From positions 1 to 52,523 of the forward strand of contig JAOALB010000245.1 of the NCBI GenBank assembly GCA_025331125.1: a stretch of 52,523 nucleotides of DNA, in the 5' to 3' direction. Each line of letters opens with the position of its first letter. The first letter of the stretch is position 1. Source of the DNA: Mycogone perniciosa. Lineage: Eukaryota > Ascomycota > Sordariomycetes > Hypocreales > Hypocreaceae. Shown here piece after piece: positions 10,102 through 22,064 of this stretch. The position numbers and the translations under genes were made by a program. The notes under the pieces were generated by a model that was given only the letters and a program-made list of their open reading frames with translations, did not search any database and had not been told where the DNA came from.

Positions 10102-11944
10102 GGCCCTGGCCCGTGCCGGAGTGTGTGTTTGCGCTCCGTAAATGCGGTCCGGATGCTCCGCTCGTTTGTCTCTTCCAGCACACAGCGCGGGGATACGTCG
10201 TACGGAATAGTATGCACCACTTCGTACGTATATATGTACGTATGTTCAATTCTTATCGATGGCAGTCGAGATGGCGATCGACACAGCACATACGAGTGTG
10301 TTGCGCGCAGCCCTACGGAGGGTTAAAAGGAGGAGGGAGACTGCACAACTGAGAATACGAAGTATATTACACAGCGAACGCGCACGCTTTGGGTCTGGCA
10401 CTAACCACTAATCTAAAAAAACATCTTCACTGCACCACCAGAAGCCAACTCCCGAGATGGATGGATGGTATGTCCCAATCTGGATCGGAATTCTAATGAA
10501 TAATTTATACTTTTGCACGGAGTACTTCGTAAATGCGCACGAGTACGGAGTATACAGTACTGCATGGCATAGCATAATACTTACTATGTAAGCCTTCTGG
10601 CTGTGATGCCTAAAAACACCGCATTCCTTTCGTTGACACAAATACACCATGTAAAGCCATGAAACAAACACATCACACCACATACATTCCACAAATAGAG
10701 AGCATTCGCCTCAAACACCACTTTGTCTCTCCCCGTCCCTCCCTGTCTCTCACTCTATGTCTCTGTCTCTGTCTCTCAAACCTCGCTCTCGGCAAACATC
10801 ACAAAAAAGAAAAAAGAAAAGCGCAGTTCCTCGGAAACCACCCAATCCCATATCCGCGCGAGTAACAGCCAGCCGTCTCACATCCCAACTGTCTCTCCCC
10901 CCATCTGTTGTCCCCCATCCAAAAAGGATCCATCACAAATCTGTGTTTCCCCAGGTCGCAATTTCTTGTCTCGTCTTGCATACGGATGTCCTCCGAATGG
11001 ACCGTCTCCATCTCCAGCCCGTGTCCTCCACAAGCACTCCGTACGCATGAGGCCATAGTTGCAGCCAGTTGCGGAGAACACAGGGACAAGGGGGCGCCTA
11101 CGCACTTCCGCTCTCTCCCTCTCCCTTGCGTCCCTCACAGCCCCCTTGCGGCACGGGATCGTAGTCATTGATGCAATATGTCTGAAGTTGAAAGAGAAAA
11201 GAAAAAGAGACACAGAGAGACCGCCCTGCAGGTCTCCGTTTTCTGTATTTCGTGCAGCGTCGCACTTTCGAGTACAAACAAAAGAGTGACTTTGTTTGAG
11301 GCATATGATTTGGAATCGTAGAATTGACCCTTGTTAAAGCCAATCGGGGCAATCACCAACAAGTTCAGGAGAGATTGAATAAGGAATGATTTTCATGATT
11401 TGGAAGCAAGCAAGCAAGCAAGCAAGGAGACAAGCCCAACAATCCAGTCCCCCCATTTTCAGATTCGCAGATACACATTCACATGTCCTCACTTTCGTCA
11501 TAATTTGCTTGCTCAACCTCCGCCATAACAAGGGACAATACTCATATTTTCACTCTTCAGGGTCGACCCATGAATATTCTAAAAAGAACACCGGCTCGCA
11601 AACATGCTTGCCGTCTGCTACCTCACAAAATTAAGAGGAAGAAAAAAGAAACCCAACGAGAGAGTCCGCTGGAAATCCATACCCGTCTACTTGACTTGCT
11701 AAAAGAAAACCTTCAGATACCAAAACCTCCGCCCCACCATTGTTGTTATTGTTGTTGCTGCTGCTATTGTAACAATTAAGAACCCACTGCCGCCTACACA
11801 ACTCTCTTCCAACTCCCAAGGACCTTCGCCGTAAGTACAAAAAAAATCGCAAAAAAGTCTGCTTTTGTCCGAATTATGTGGATTAGCCGCCGCTCTGTTG
11901 GTTGAAACGCGTTCGTTGTGCTTTTATTTGTTGAAAGTCATCTC
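10102..11944. other. Intergenic between efr3 and the tail-anchored protein gene
   Basis: No gene is supported. This is the promoter side of the 9.4-10.1 kb gene and the 3' side of efr3. It contains TACTCCGTAC-type motifs (10519-10558), a CT-rich stretch near 10.72-10.79 kb, AGCA tandem units at 11404-11427 and a TTG/CTG mix at about 11740-11775. Frames such as 10723-11058 and 10878-11213 run through low-complexity DNA on both strands. Confidence 0.5.
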
Positions 11945-14900
11945 CTAATATGGTGGCTTCGTCAGGTTGCCCAAACTTCCCTCACCCGGCCGACTATCGA
12001 TGCCTCGCAGCAGCTCTTGAAGGCCAACTGCCTTGTTGCCACCATCTTCGCGAGCAAACATCGACCGCCCCATCATGCTCTCTCCTCCACGGCTACTCAG
12101 ATTGCGCCGAACGCTCTGGCCGGCGTAATCATGAATCGACACACCACCTCCGGGAATCGCCCCGTTCTCAGACAGTGAACTCAGATTTGGTAGTGGTGGC
12201 ACAGGGGGAACATATTCGTCTGCCGCGTCATCATCGTCTAGCTTTGGAATAGCTTCATGAGGCGGATTCGAGGTGAGTGGACCCCTTGAAGAGGCCGACA
12301 TGGATCTCTTGAGCTGGGTACCCGATGTACCTGGTCGCTCTGGATCTACAGAAGTCGGACTAAAGCTTTTCTCTGATGGGCTATACTCGTAGCTGACTAT
12401 ACTGTCGCCGCTCTCGTCATCGAAGCCAGGCGTCTGCGGTGCGACGTTGCCTGACAGCACCCGTTTGAGTTGCTCGACAGAGGTGACACCAGCCTTGCTT
12501 GACGCTGATAGAGTGGGCGAAATCCCACTCCGTATGCTAGTCTGCCGGAACCTCGGTGCGATGCTTAGATGCTCCCGATCACCATACGCCTGAGACGAAT
12601 GCGGCCGCAAATTATGCTGGCTGCCAAATGGTGAGATAGGCAGATGGCCGTTCCCATTTAGACCCGTCGTGCCAATAGCAAGGCGATTGAACCCTGTTGC
12701 GATGGTACCAGTACGCGACCCGTTGATTGACTCCGATTTGCCTTCAGCAGCCAATGCAGCAGCCACCTCTTCCCTTGACCATTCCGTTGCCATCTGTTCA
12801 CGGTAGCTGGTTGGCAACTCTGAGGACCTCTCGATCGGCACAGAGTTCATGGTTGAGCCCAGAATGGGACCAGATAGGGTTCGCTGAGGGGACGTGGTAG
12901 GACTCGTCGGTGGTGACAGAGCGCTCTCTTCGTAGCCAATAGCAATGCATTGAATCAGAGAACTTCGGTCATCGAATGGCAGAAGCTCTTCCCTCTCTAG
13001 TGCGCTGATATCCCATGCTGGTTGGGGTTTGACTTGGCCTGGTAGTCCAATCTGATTGAGCGGCAGTGCCGGGATATGAATTCCCTCTACCCAGAAGCCC
13101 TTGATCCTTCGCCTGGTGATTTCGTTGTTGATCGCACGACCCACTGCGGAAGCCTCCAACTCAAACCTATCGGTCAAGGCCCAGAAGTAACCATGGCACA
13201 GAGCTGCCGCCCGAACTTTGTGAATAGGTTGTTCCAGATACTGAACCTCTTCCTGAAGCCGGTAGATCATAGGCACACCGTATCGTGTAGCATTAACACC
13301 AAGTTTGAAGACCAGTTTCGTAAGCAGGCTATGCAGCATGGTAACATCATTTTCAAAATCCACATATTGTAGGGCATTGTCATAGATGGCGAGGTGCAGT
13401 TGCGGTAGGAACGGTGAGCGTCTTGCCTTGGGTTGGCGTTCTTTGTTGTGGGGGGCGTTTGATACAGCCCGTCGGGCATTGGGCGACTCGCGAGTGCTCT
13501 TCGACCGATGGAAATCCATAGCATCATCTCTTGCCAGCAAATCTGCATGCGTGGTCTCCAGATCCAGCCAGGTCATCAGAGCATCGACATAGGCTTTTCG
13601 AACATGGCCATCCGGGTCACGTAGCAACCATTGGGTCCCTTCCCAGACTTGGACGGGCACTCGATGCCGACCCAGCTCCATGTTATTACTGTGCCTCGTC
13701 TTGGGATTCGCAACACGGAGGATCGCCTTGACCACCCTGAGAGCTGAAATCCGACCGGCATTATACGAGAAGTATGCGTCCATGGATGCTTGACTTTCCG
13801 CGAGGTCAGCCATAGAGGAAGAAGGGCCAACAGCCTCGTTGCCCTCAGTCTTCTCTCCCTGGGGTGTCGAATTGGCGCTGGATGACCGGCTAGGCTTGAG
13901 TCGTCCAACAATGGCAGCAATCATATCTGAGATTTGATCGGCGTAATAGGTGTGGCTAGCAAGGTCGCCTATGCATTGCTCGAGCCGCCCCAAAAGCTCC
14001 TTGCGCTGTTGGCGTGTGCCATACTCCTTGTCGCTATCTGTCTTTTCGCCATTGGGGGTATCGGCACGGCTGCCAAGGTGTGATAGCTGGAACAGTTTCC
14101 TGATCTGTTTGATGAGGCCCAGAAGAACATCCATCACGCTGAGGCCAATCAAGTTGATGTCTGACCTCAATAGAGACTCAATCATTGCTGTCAGTGTCAT
14201 GTGTTGGCTCAGGGTGTCATCCCTTATCGGGGTAAGGGCCAGGGTATCCAGCGCCGCTACCAAGATGGCATATCGATCTTGCACAGGAGCCCACCGAGCA
14301 ACTATGGTATAGATTTGAATAGCCCAGCCTGTGGCACGGCCATCATTCTGGACCACCACCGTCTCCCCCTGATTCACCCGCTCAGCTATGAATTTGAGCA
14401 ATGCCCCGGTCGCTGTGTAGATCTGGGAGCGGTTCGGTACCACAAAGATGTTCTTTAGGCATTGCAAGGCCAACACGCCGGTGTCTTCCTCAGCCATCTT
14501 GTCGACGTCCATAGCTGTCCCCGAGATGGCAAGTGGGTTTGCATCACCCTCGATATCGGCGGTTCTGACTGTGGCCACGCTTGTCCTACGGCGGACCAGC
14601 TTCTCAGTATCCACCTTCTCCTCCATCTCGACGCGCTGCAACAACATGTCGATGAAGACCTCGTCGTCCGTCCACAGGTTCTCTAAGATCATGGGGACAA
14701 TGGCATCGATCTGGCGGCCGCTCACCGAGGAGAGGGCGTCAGATGTTGAGATACACTTGATCGCGCCGAGACCAGCATTCCTCCAACGCATCTGTATTGG
14801 CCGACTGGCGGTGCCCTTGTTTGGGACATTGCGAGTAGATGCAAGCTGCACGTAGGAGCGTACGATGGATTGGTAGTGGGCGAGATATGCTTGATCGGCG

Positions 14901-15418
14901 AAGAGGGTGGACACATCCTGGTGCTCGCAGAAGGCTTCCCAGGCGGCAAGGGACGACTCGATCATGGTGATGTCGTTGGAGCGGAGGATGAGATCGAGGA
15001 TCTTGAGGATGCACGGCGCGATGAGGGCAGCATCCTTGCCCGACTTTTCGACCAGGGCCGTGAGAATGCCCAGCGTAACCTGCACATTGCTGTATGGACG
15101 AACGCGGTGATGTCAGCATTATCGTCACTCTGGTCTGCTCGGGGACCCGGCCTCCGAGGGAGTGCGGTGCGGATGCTCCGGCAACAGCTGGGATTTCACG
15201 TACCCGATGCGCATGCGCCAGACATCGCTGGCCGTCTTCTTCTCGAGAAAGGCGCCGATCTTCTGGATCTTGGTCCGGCGGCTGGTTGCGTAGTAGAGGA
15301 GGTAGCTCAGCTCGCTGCTGTTTGGCTTGACGTCAACAGCTCCCTTGGTGGTCCGGGGATAGCACTTGAGCACCAGGACCTGGTGCTTTGGGCGACATTT
15401 CTGCTGTATGACATTCAT
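11945..15418 (-). CDS. efr3: EFR3, plasma-membrane anchor of the PI4-kinase Stt4 complex
   Basis: The 1119-aa product is the Efr3 family protein, which in yeast holds the Stt4-Ypp1 phosphatidylinositol 4-kinase complex at plasma-membrane patches. Two exons, 15418-15204 and 15089-11945, are separated by a 114-nt GTACGTG...ATACAG intron; the sum is 3360 nt. The N-terminus has the strongly conserved family start MNVIQQKCRPKHQVLVLKCYPR and continues as alpha-helical ARM/HEAT-like repeats. The last third is Ser/Pro-rich and probably disordered, as usual in fungal Efr3. The N-terminal Cys may be acylated (family knowledge). An ATG 2 codons into exon 2 would lose the conserved N-terminus, which supports the upstream exon. 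Confidence 0.93.
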
Positions 15419-17029
15419 TGCGCCGGCGAGTCGAGTCGCCCTCTGCAGGAGAGGACCTGGCGGAGGCGCGGAGGACAGTCGGGCGGCTGATGAAGTGAAT
15501 GAATGAATGAAGTGAAGTGTGAAAGTGTGAAAGTGTGAAAGTGTAAAAGTGTACGAAGTAAGATGGAGGTGGAATGCGTCAGTCAGGAGATTGTCGTTGC
15601 CAAAGGCACGAGTAATCGTAGTAATAGTGCTTCGTACTCTGTAGTACTTCGCAGTAGTACCTTATTTCATTAGTCTTTTTTCTGTCAGGAGGTCGAGCTG
15701 GGGGATATTACGTCGTGCAGGTACTTCATACTAGTGACCACAGTAGTACTCCGTAGTACCTGCGGTAAGGTGACCGCTTGCAGCCAGGCTGAGGTACCAC
15801 AATGCGCTGGCCCATAGCAGCCCAACTAACGTTTCCAGCTAAATTACAGGTACATTACGAGTTCCGGACCCGTCCAAATCCTCGTATGTATGCTACTACT
15901 ACGGGGTACTCGTAGGTACTATTGCTCCCGGTATTATAACGCGGGCCAACCCGCGAAATGTAATAGTGAACCACTGGAACGAAATACAATAGCCCTACTA
16001 CTACAATACAAGTAGTAGATAGCTGTTCCATTTCCAATGTCTGATCTTTTTCTTCTTTCTCTCTTCATCTCCAATAGATGATGAGTTCGCGCATCCTATG
16101 CCGTTCCATATAGAATAATACGCGGGCCGCGTTTCGTCATCCCTCGGGCAGCGTCGTTGGTCGGCTGAGACAAGGGGTTCAAGCCTCAAGCCAGTTACGT
16201 CGCGCGCAGTGGCTTTTTCTTTTCCGTTGGCGCAAACCATTATCAATGGGCGCGCATTGTTAGCCTCGCAGATAATCTCTGTACGGTTAGATCTAAACCG
16301 TCAAAACCACGGATACTACTCATGATGCCTCTTTCAATTCCGGGTTCCCAACTAAGAAACTAAGTCAGTTGCAAGTACACCGTATACTACTTCGTACTAC
16401 TAGGTAATACCTACTAAGGTAGTATCTATCTAGTAATATGTATGTGTCTCCAAGTGAACAACTTTGCGCTCCTTCTGCTCAGGTCATGTGCCAACATCTC
16501 ATCCTATAATTTGCATGTGATGGATGCTCTTCAGCAAAACAACCACAGCAAAAGTGCCATGTGACGTAAGGCTCATGCATCCATTTTCTCCCAACAATTC
16601 TTCAAGGCGCCAACTGCTGCAGGTGAGAGAGTCCAGAGCCAGATAGAGTTCTACTGGCCATCTTCCACGCATTGATGCCATTGGTGCCACAGGTTGAAAC
16701 CTAACCACTAACCGCAAACCGGTACTTCGTACTTCGTTATTTTGACTATCAAAGAGCAGATAATAAATGAACATCATTTTCGAATCTACAGAGCACATCA
16801 TCTCGTTATCAACACCAGACACGCCTCCTCTAATCGCTATGCTAAGCTTGCCAAGCGCAGACGCGCAAGCAGTTCGGACTTGTCCGGCCACCCAAACTTA
16901 TGCCTCATATCTTTAGCTGGATGCATATATCGCCCAGAACTGTCACCGGATGTGAAGAATTGCCAAGGGGGGTTTTGTCTAACCACCAATACATTATTAT
17001 CCTCAACGCCAACTTCCCTACGTTTACGC
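15419..17029. other. Intergenic between sec21 3' end and efr3 5' end
   Basis: This is the efr3 promoter region and the sec21 3' flank. It has GTGTGAAA tandem units at about 15517-15550, ACTCCGTAC-type motifs at 15630-15660, 15740-15762 and 16371-16437, and no domain-bearing frame. The 130-codon frame at 16499-16891 (minus) matches no family I know and is rejected. Confidence 0.5.
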
Positions 17030-20011
17030 TTATGCCACAGATGCAATCACAAGCGATGCAACGCTCTCCTCCTCGCTCCTGACCGTAATCTTTGTCGTTA
17101 CCCCCGATTTTGATGAGTATGCCATACGGACAGTAGCCACCACTCTGCCACCATTCACTGTCTTGCCCAAGAGCTTGAGCGTGTGTGTGGTCTGGTTGAC
17201 AGGGACGTCCGTTCCATCCAGAGGCTGCAAAGACAAGGCCTTGGTCAGTTGTTCGGTAGCCTCTGTTATATTTGTTAGTGCTGAAATGGTTTGACTGATG
17301 GCACTGATACTTACCGGCAATGCTCTTCATGCTGCTCAGTTGTAAAGTCTCCTCAGCCTCTTCACCTGAAGCGCCAATCTGCTCCCACAAATGGTTGAAG
17401 TTGCTAGCGAATGTCGGGACAATATAGTCGCTGCCACTCAGGTCAAATTCTGATACCTCATACTCATCATCGTAACCAGTCTCCTCAGGCTCGCTCGTCG
17501 ACGGATCAATCTCCTTGCTAGTAAACTTGAGCACGTTGGAAAAGGTCGTAATAGGAAGCGAGCCCTCTCCATTTAGCTTCCTGAATGCCACATAGACCTT
17601 TCCAGGCTCATCTGTGGGCAGCTTCTCGGCCTGAATGATGAAGACCTCCTCGAGATCTTCATCGTCTGCCGGAGTAGCCACTACGGAAACATTCTCCAGA
17701 ACGGTGTCGGGAAGGGTGTTTTTGACTTCGTATTGCAAAACAATGTGTTCCTTGAATACGTGCTTCACCACAGTGACGACATATTCAGTCTCAGCCTCGG
17801 TGAGCTCAATAAGCGACGATGACTTGAGGACACTACCAAACTCCTTCATTTCGGGAATTTGCATCAGCTCCTCTGCATATCTCTGGGCTTGGGCATTTGC
17901 AGAAGCGGCAGCCTCCACTCCAGTAGCAGGCGTCTTGGTTGGGCCAGCCTTGGGGGCCTTCAACGTAGGAGTGGTGGCTGTAAGTTTCTTTGTCCTGTCC
18001 TCGGCATCCGCCTGCTCCCGGGTGACCACAGGGATCTTGGAGATGTCGAAGGGAGCATCAAATGTCGACTTGTCATCTGACGTGACATACAGAACAAGCT
18101 GGTGCTCAAAGAATGGGAGGGAGAACATGCTCTCTGAGAAAAAAAGTTAGCAATGGCTCAGACGCAAGTTCGACAAGCCTCTTACCGTTCTTAACAAAGT
18201 TACGGGCCATCTCGTCATCTTCCTCGGCCATGAGTTTCAGGTTCAAGGCGGCACGATCTCTGACCTCATCATCAACATCATCCAGGCATCGTGTCAGGAG
18301 CACCTTGACACTGCTCTTGACATCGGGGTCTTTTTGGCCGACACCAAATTTGGCAAGAGCAGTAACAGCAGCAGCTCGAACGATGGCGTTCTCAAGTACA
18401 ACTCGGTTGTATATGTAGCGGATGTATTTGGTGGGCTGAGCCGTCTTGGGGCCTTCGAGACCAATGAGATGCAGGATACGGACAGCCAGTTTGGTGAATT
18501 CACAGTCTTCGATGAACTCGCAGAGGTGAGCGAGAGCGTCTTCCTTGGAATCTGGCACAAACTTGATGAGGTCGAACATGCTCTCCACCACGGCGCGCTT
18601 GAACTCGTAGCCGCCCTCGTCACGCAGAATACCGCTGAGGAAGGTCAACATTCCGGCCTGCTTGCTTGGGAACTTCAAGCACAGTGTGCGAATGGCCTCC
18701 ACGATGGTAATCTTGAACTCGTCGGTGATTTCTGACATGAAGCCCGAGATTTGCTTCATAAGTCGATCCACGCTGGCCTCGTTACCGGTCTTGAGCAGGG
18801 TCGTGATGGCGAAAGTGGCAATCGATCGGTTGGAGTTGGAAATCAGCAGCTCGATGTCGGGGTTGCAGACGCTGACGGCGGTGGGGTTGAAGCTGGCGAA
18901 GCTGTGGAGGATTCGGAGAGCCGCAAACTTGGTGACGGCCCTGGGGGACGTCAGGAAGAGCTGGAGGACATGTACTGCCTGGTTGACCTCGGCGTCTGTT
19001 ACGTCTCTCATGTCGCAGATAGCCTTGGCAGCCTCGAAATTCACCATCTCACTCTTGTGTCGCAGCCAGCCATCCAGCAGTTGCATCATGGGTTTCCGGA
19101 GCGAGGGGTCCTCCTCTGCGAGCTGAGCGGCAAGTCGGACAAGCATTATAGTGGCAGCGGGGCTCTTGACGGCTCCAGGGGCACCGAATTGCTGGACCAT
19201 CTTGACCAGGGCCATTCGGTCGTGCATGCGCATCTGATACAGAAGACCAATGGCATGGTATTGCGTCATAGTCGAGTTGTTCATGGGCATCGAGCCGCTC
19301 GAGGAAGAGAAGCCGAGTGAAAAGCCGCCGGAGGACTTGGATGAAGCCGCAGCCTCCTGAGTCTCACTCTGCCACCGTCGGACTACATCGCGGGCGATTG
19401 GGAGGAGATGGTACGACGATACCAGCGCAGCGGAAGATACTGATGGATTCTTGTCCACAATCGCCGTCTTCATAACACGCTCGATCGATTGGACGGTCGT
19501 TGCCTGCGGCACTGTCAGCAACCCGTGGTCAGGAGCAACCGTGGGACAGGGCCACCCACATCAATGATACGACACAGAGCTCGGATAGCATTGGGTCGGT
19601 ATATAGCGTCGCTGCCACCACCAGTGTCTTTCATAATAGTGCTGGTAACCATGATGATGTCCTCGGCGGAGTTGGCCAACTCCTTAATGACCAGGTGGAC
19701 CATCTGTCGCAGGCTGGCATCTTTGTTCTGGAACAGCTTGGAAATACCGAAGAAGAGAGTCGTGGCCTCATTCGTGGGGAACTTCTCCCCGGTGTAGAAG
19801 AGAAGGGCGATCTTTGTCAGGAGAATGCGACATCGTCGAGGCTGAATGGGGGAGCTGTTGAAGAGCCGTGCTGTTCACCAGGTTAGCTACGAGACAGGCT
19901 GAGGGGACCAACAAGGCCCATTGCGGCCAACTTGCCTTCTTGAAAGACTTGTGTACGGTCGACCTTGACCAGCCCCAGATCGGCGTCCTCGTCCTTTTTG
20001 CCGTAACTCAT
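17030..20011 (-). CDS. sec21: Coatomer subunit gamma (COPI coat)
   Basis: The 918-aa product is gamma-COP, a subunit of the COPI F-subcomplex that coats Golgi-to-ER vesicles. Exons: 20011-19936, 19870-19560, 19503-18186, 18133-17315, 17262-17030 (2757 nt). The N-terminal start is MSYGKKDEDADLGLVKVDRT. A long adaptin-like helical solenoid follows (ARLFNSSPIQPRRCR, LRQMVHLVIKEL, YIRYIYNRVVLENAIVRAAA). After an Ala/Thr/Pro hinge comes the C-terminal appendage domain (EFGSVLKSSSLIELTEAETEY, and a final ASLVIASVA). Length and order fit the family. Intron 1 has a GC donor (G|GCAAGT) and a normal AG acceptor; the other three are GT-AG. It is divergent from atp12 across a 730-bp shared promoter. Confidence 0.95.
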
Positions 20012-20741
20012 GCTGGGCGATTTGGTCAGGGGAACGATATGGTGACTTGCGTCTTGGTTCTGACCGAATCGTCTTCGGAACCACCACGTTGACACGTTAG
20101 GCTCAGGGATGGATAGCGATCGTGCATGGTCACGTGAGTCAGCTCAAACTAGGCCACCTCTCAGGAGAGCACACCTTGGCTCTCCGAAGATTGTCCGCTG
20201 TAATACGGCTGTTGAGCTCTATTGTTTGAAGCTATAAAAATGCTAAAAAGCAGATAAATATCGTTTCATTAACAGAATATTCCTACGTGGGTGGAATTTA
20301 ACGACCTGACTCAGGAGTCATGGTTTGATCTATGGAGCAGTAGATGAGAAATATCTCACTGATCAGAGAGGAACACCTATATAGATAGGCCATCTGGTGT
20401 AAGTGGGAGGGTGAGATGCGTGCAGCTCCTGATCAGTTCATGCAGAAAAACCGGTTTTGTAGAAATGGCAAGCTATATGTCTTAATATGCAGATACTAGA
20501 TAGCCGGTACTCCGTACTCCGTACTTCGTACGCATTTATAGATAAGACATCTCCTTTCAGCTCAACTTGTGCTGTGGCTGTATCTCTCTCAGGCCATTCG
20601 CCCATATGTTGCTCGGCCCCTATCCGCTCACCTAGGTGGCAGCTCCAAGTCCCCTAAACTGACATCATCCCAAAGCCCCAAGTCAACACCACACCGAGAC
20701 ACCGAATTTTCTTCCTCCCGCAACTGCGCGCAACCACAACA
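20012..20741. promoter_or_regulatory. Shared divergent promoter region of sec21 and atp12
   Basis: The 730 bp between two start codons must contain both promoters. A repeated TACTCCGTAC string lies at 20506-20531. I cannot point to a specific TATA box or factor site with confidence. Confidence 0.5.
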
Positions 20742-21929
20742 ATGAAGCCCCTGACGCGAATACCTCTTCGGTTGACCCCCCGACTGGTCAATTCCCCCGC
20801 GCACATCCGCCCCCTTCATTACACCATCGCAAAGGCTGCAAACGTCGCTCCGATCGTCGGCACCGGCCCGCCCCCCGAGCCGCCGACTCCTGCGGTCCGA
20901 AATGCCTATGAGCGCGTGGAACGCCGGAGGAAACAGGCTGCGCTGTTGAAGACCGCCAAGGAGATCCGGAGTGCGCAAGATGGAAAAACTGGTGGCTTGG
21001 GCAAGAGGTTTTGGAAGGACGTTACTGTTAAGGAGGTTGATGGTGAGTGGCACCCAAGGTCTAATTGCTTAACAGTCGAGGCAATTAGTCTCATATTTGT
21101 ATGAAAATCAGATGCTAACGGTGGTTCAGGTGCGCTGCAAGTCTATCTCGATGCACGACCGCTAAGACATCCCCAAACGAAAGCTATCATCCGCCTCCCC
21201 CTCTCCAAATCCAACCTCGCATCAGCCCTAGCCCTCGAATGGGACGTCTTAACATCCGCACAACAAGCTACGAAACAGCACCTGATCCCATTAACAAGCC
21301 TCGTATGCCGCGTGCTCGACATCTTCGAGGACGATGCGTCCAACACGCCCGACTCAGTCAAGATCCGCACGATGATCACAAACACAGTGTTGAAGTACCT
21401 GGATACCGACTCGCTGCTGTGTTGGGAGCCACCGGCTGGGCCTTATGACAGACTGAACGATGCGGGAGAGTCGTTGCGTGACGTACAGAAGAAGGCTGCT
21501 GAGGAGACAGTTTCGTTTTTGACGACATATGTTTGGCCGGGTATTACAATCGAGCCCGTTCTGGATGGTCACTCCATCATGCCCCGCAAGCAGAGCGAGG
21601 GTGTGCGAGAAGTTGTCCAAGGATGGATTATGGGCTTGGATGCCTGGGAGATTGCGGGACTGGAGAGGGCCGTACTAGCTGGCAAGAGTCTTGTTGCGGC
21701 AGCGAGAATTGTGGCAGAATGGAGTGAGAGTTCTGTTGGCACAAGTCATATTAGCCCAGTGGGCAAGTTTGGCATCGAGGAGGCGGCTAAGGCTACCAGT
21801 TTGGAGGTGGACTGGCAGGCGGAGCAATGGGGAGAGGTGGAGGATACCTACGATGTGAACCAAGAGGATGTTAGGAGACAACTAGGAAGCGTGGTGCTGC
21901 TGGTGTCTGGAACGGGAAAACTAACATAG
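20742..21929 (+). CDS. atp12: ATP12, F1-ATP synthase alpha-subunit assembly chaperone
   Basis: The 366-aa product is the mitochondrial chaperone that binds free F1 alpha subunit during F1F0-ATP synthase assembly. Exons 20742-21042 and 21130-21929 are joined across an 87-nt GTGAGT...TTCAG intron (1101 nt total). The N-terminus is rich in Arg, Thr and Pro and lacks acidic residues, as expected of a matrix presequence. Family features are RFWKDVTVKEVDG, a following LDARPLRHPQTKAIIRLP segment, LALEWDVLTSAQQ and the Trp-containing C-terminal part. Divergent from sec21; its 3' end faces the Zn2Cys6 gene, 135 bp away. Confidence 0.92.
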
Positions 21930-22064
21930 ACCATGGTTTGGGGCAATGGCCTTGAGTAGAGTGCATATTAGAATGCGTCATGTTAGAAGTGTATAACACA
22001 TAGAAGATACAATTATATACGCAACAGTGGCTCCATGATTGCTTGCAGTTCACTTCTACGTAGA

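Noticed and set aside
16499..16891. 130-codon minus-strand frame between sec21 and efr3
   Set aside because: No recognisable family, no supporting intron structure, and dispersed intergenic motifs lie nearby.
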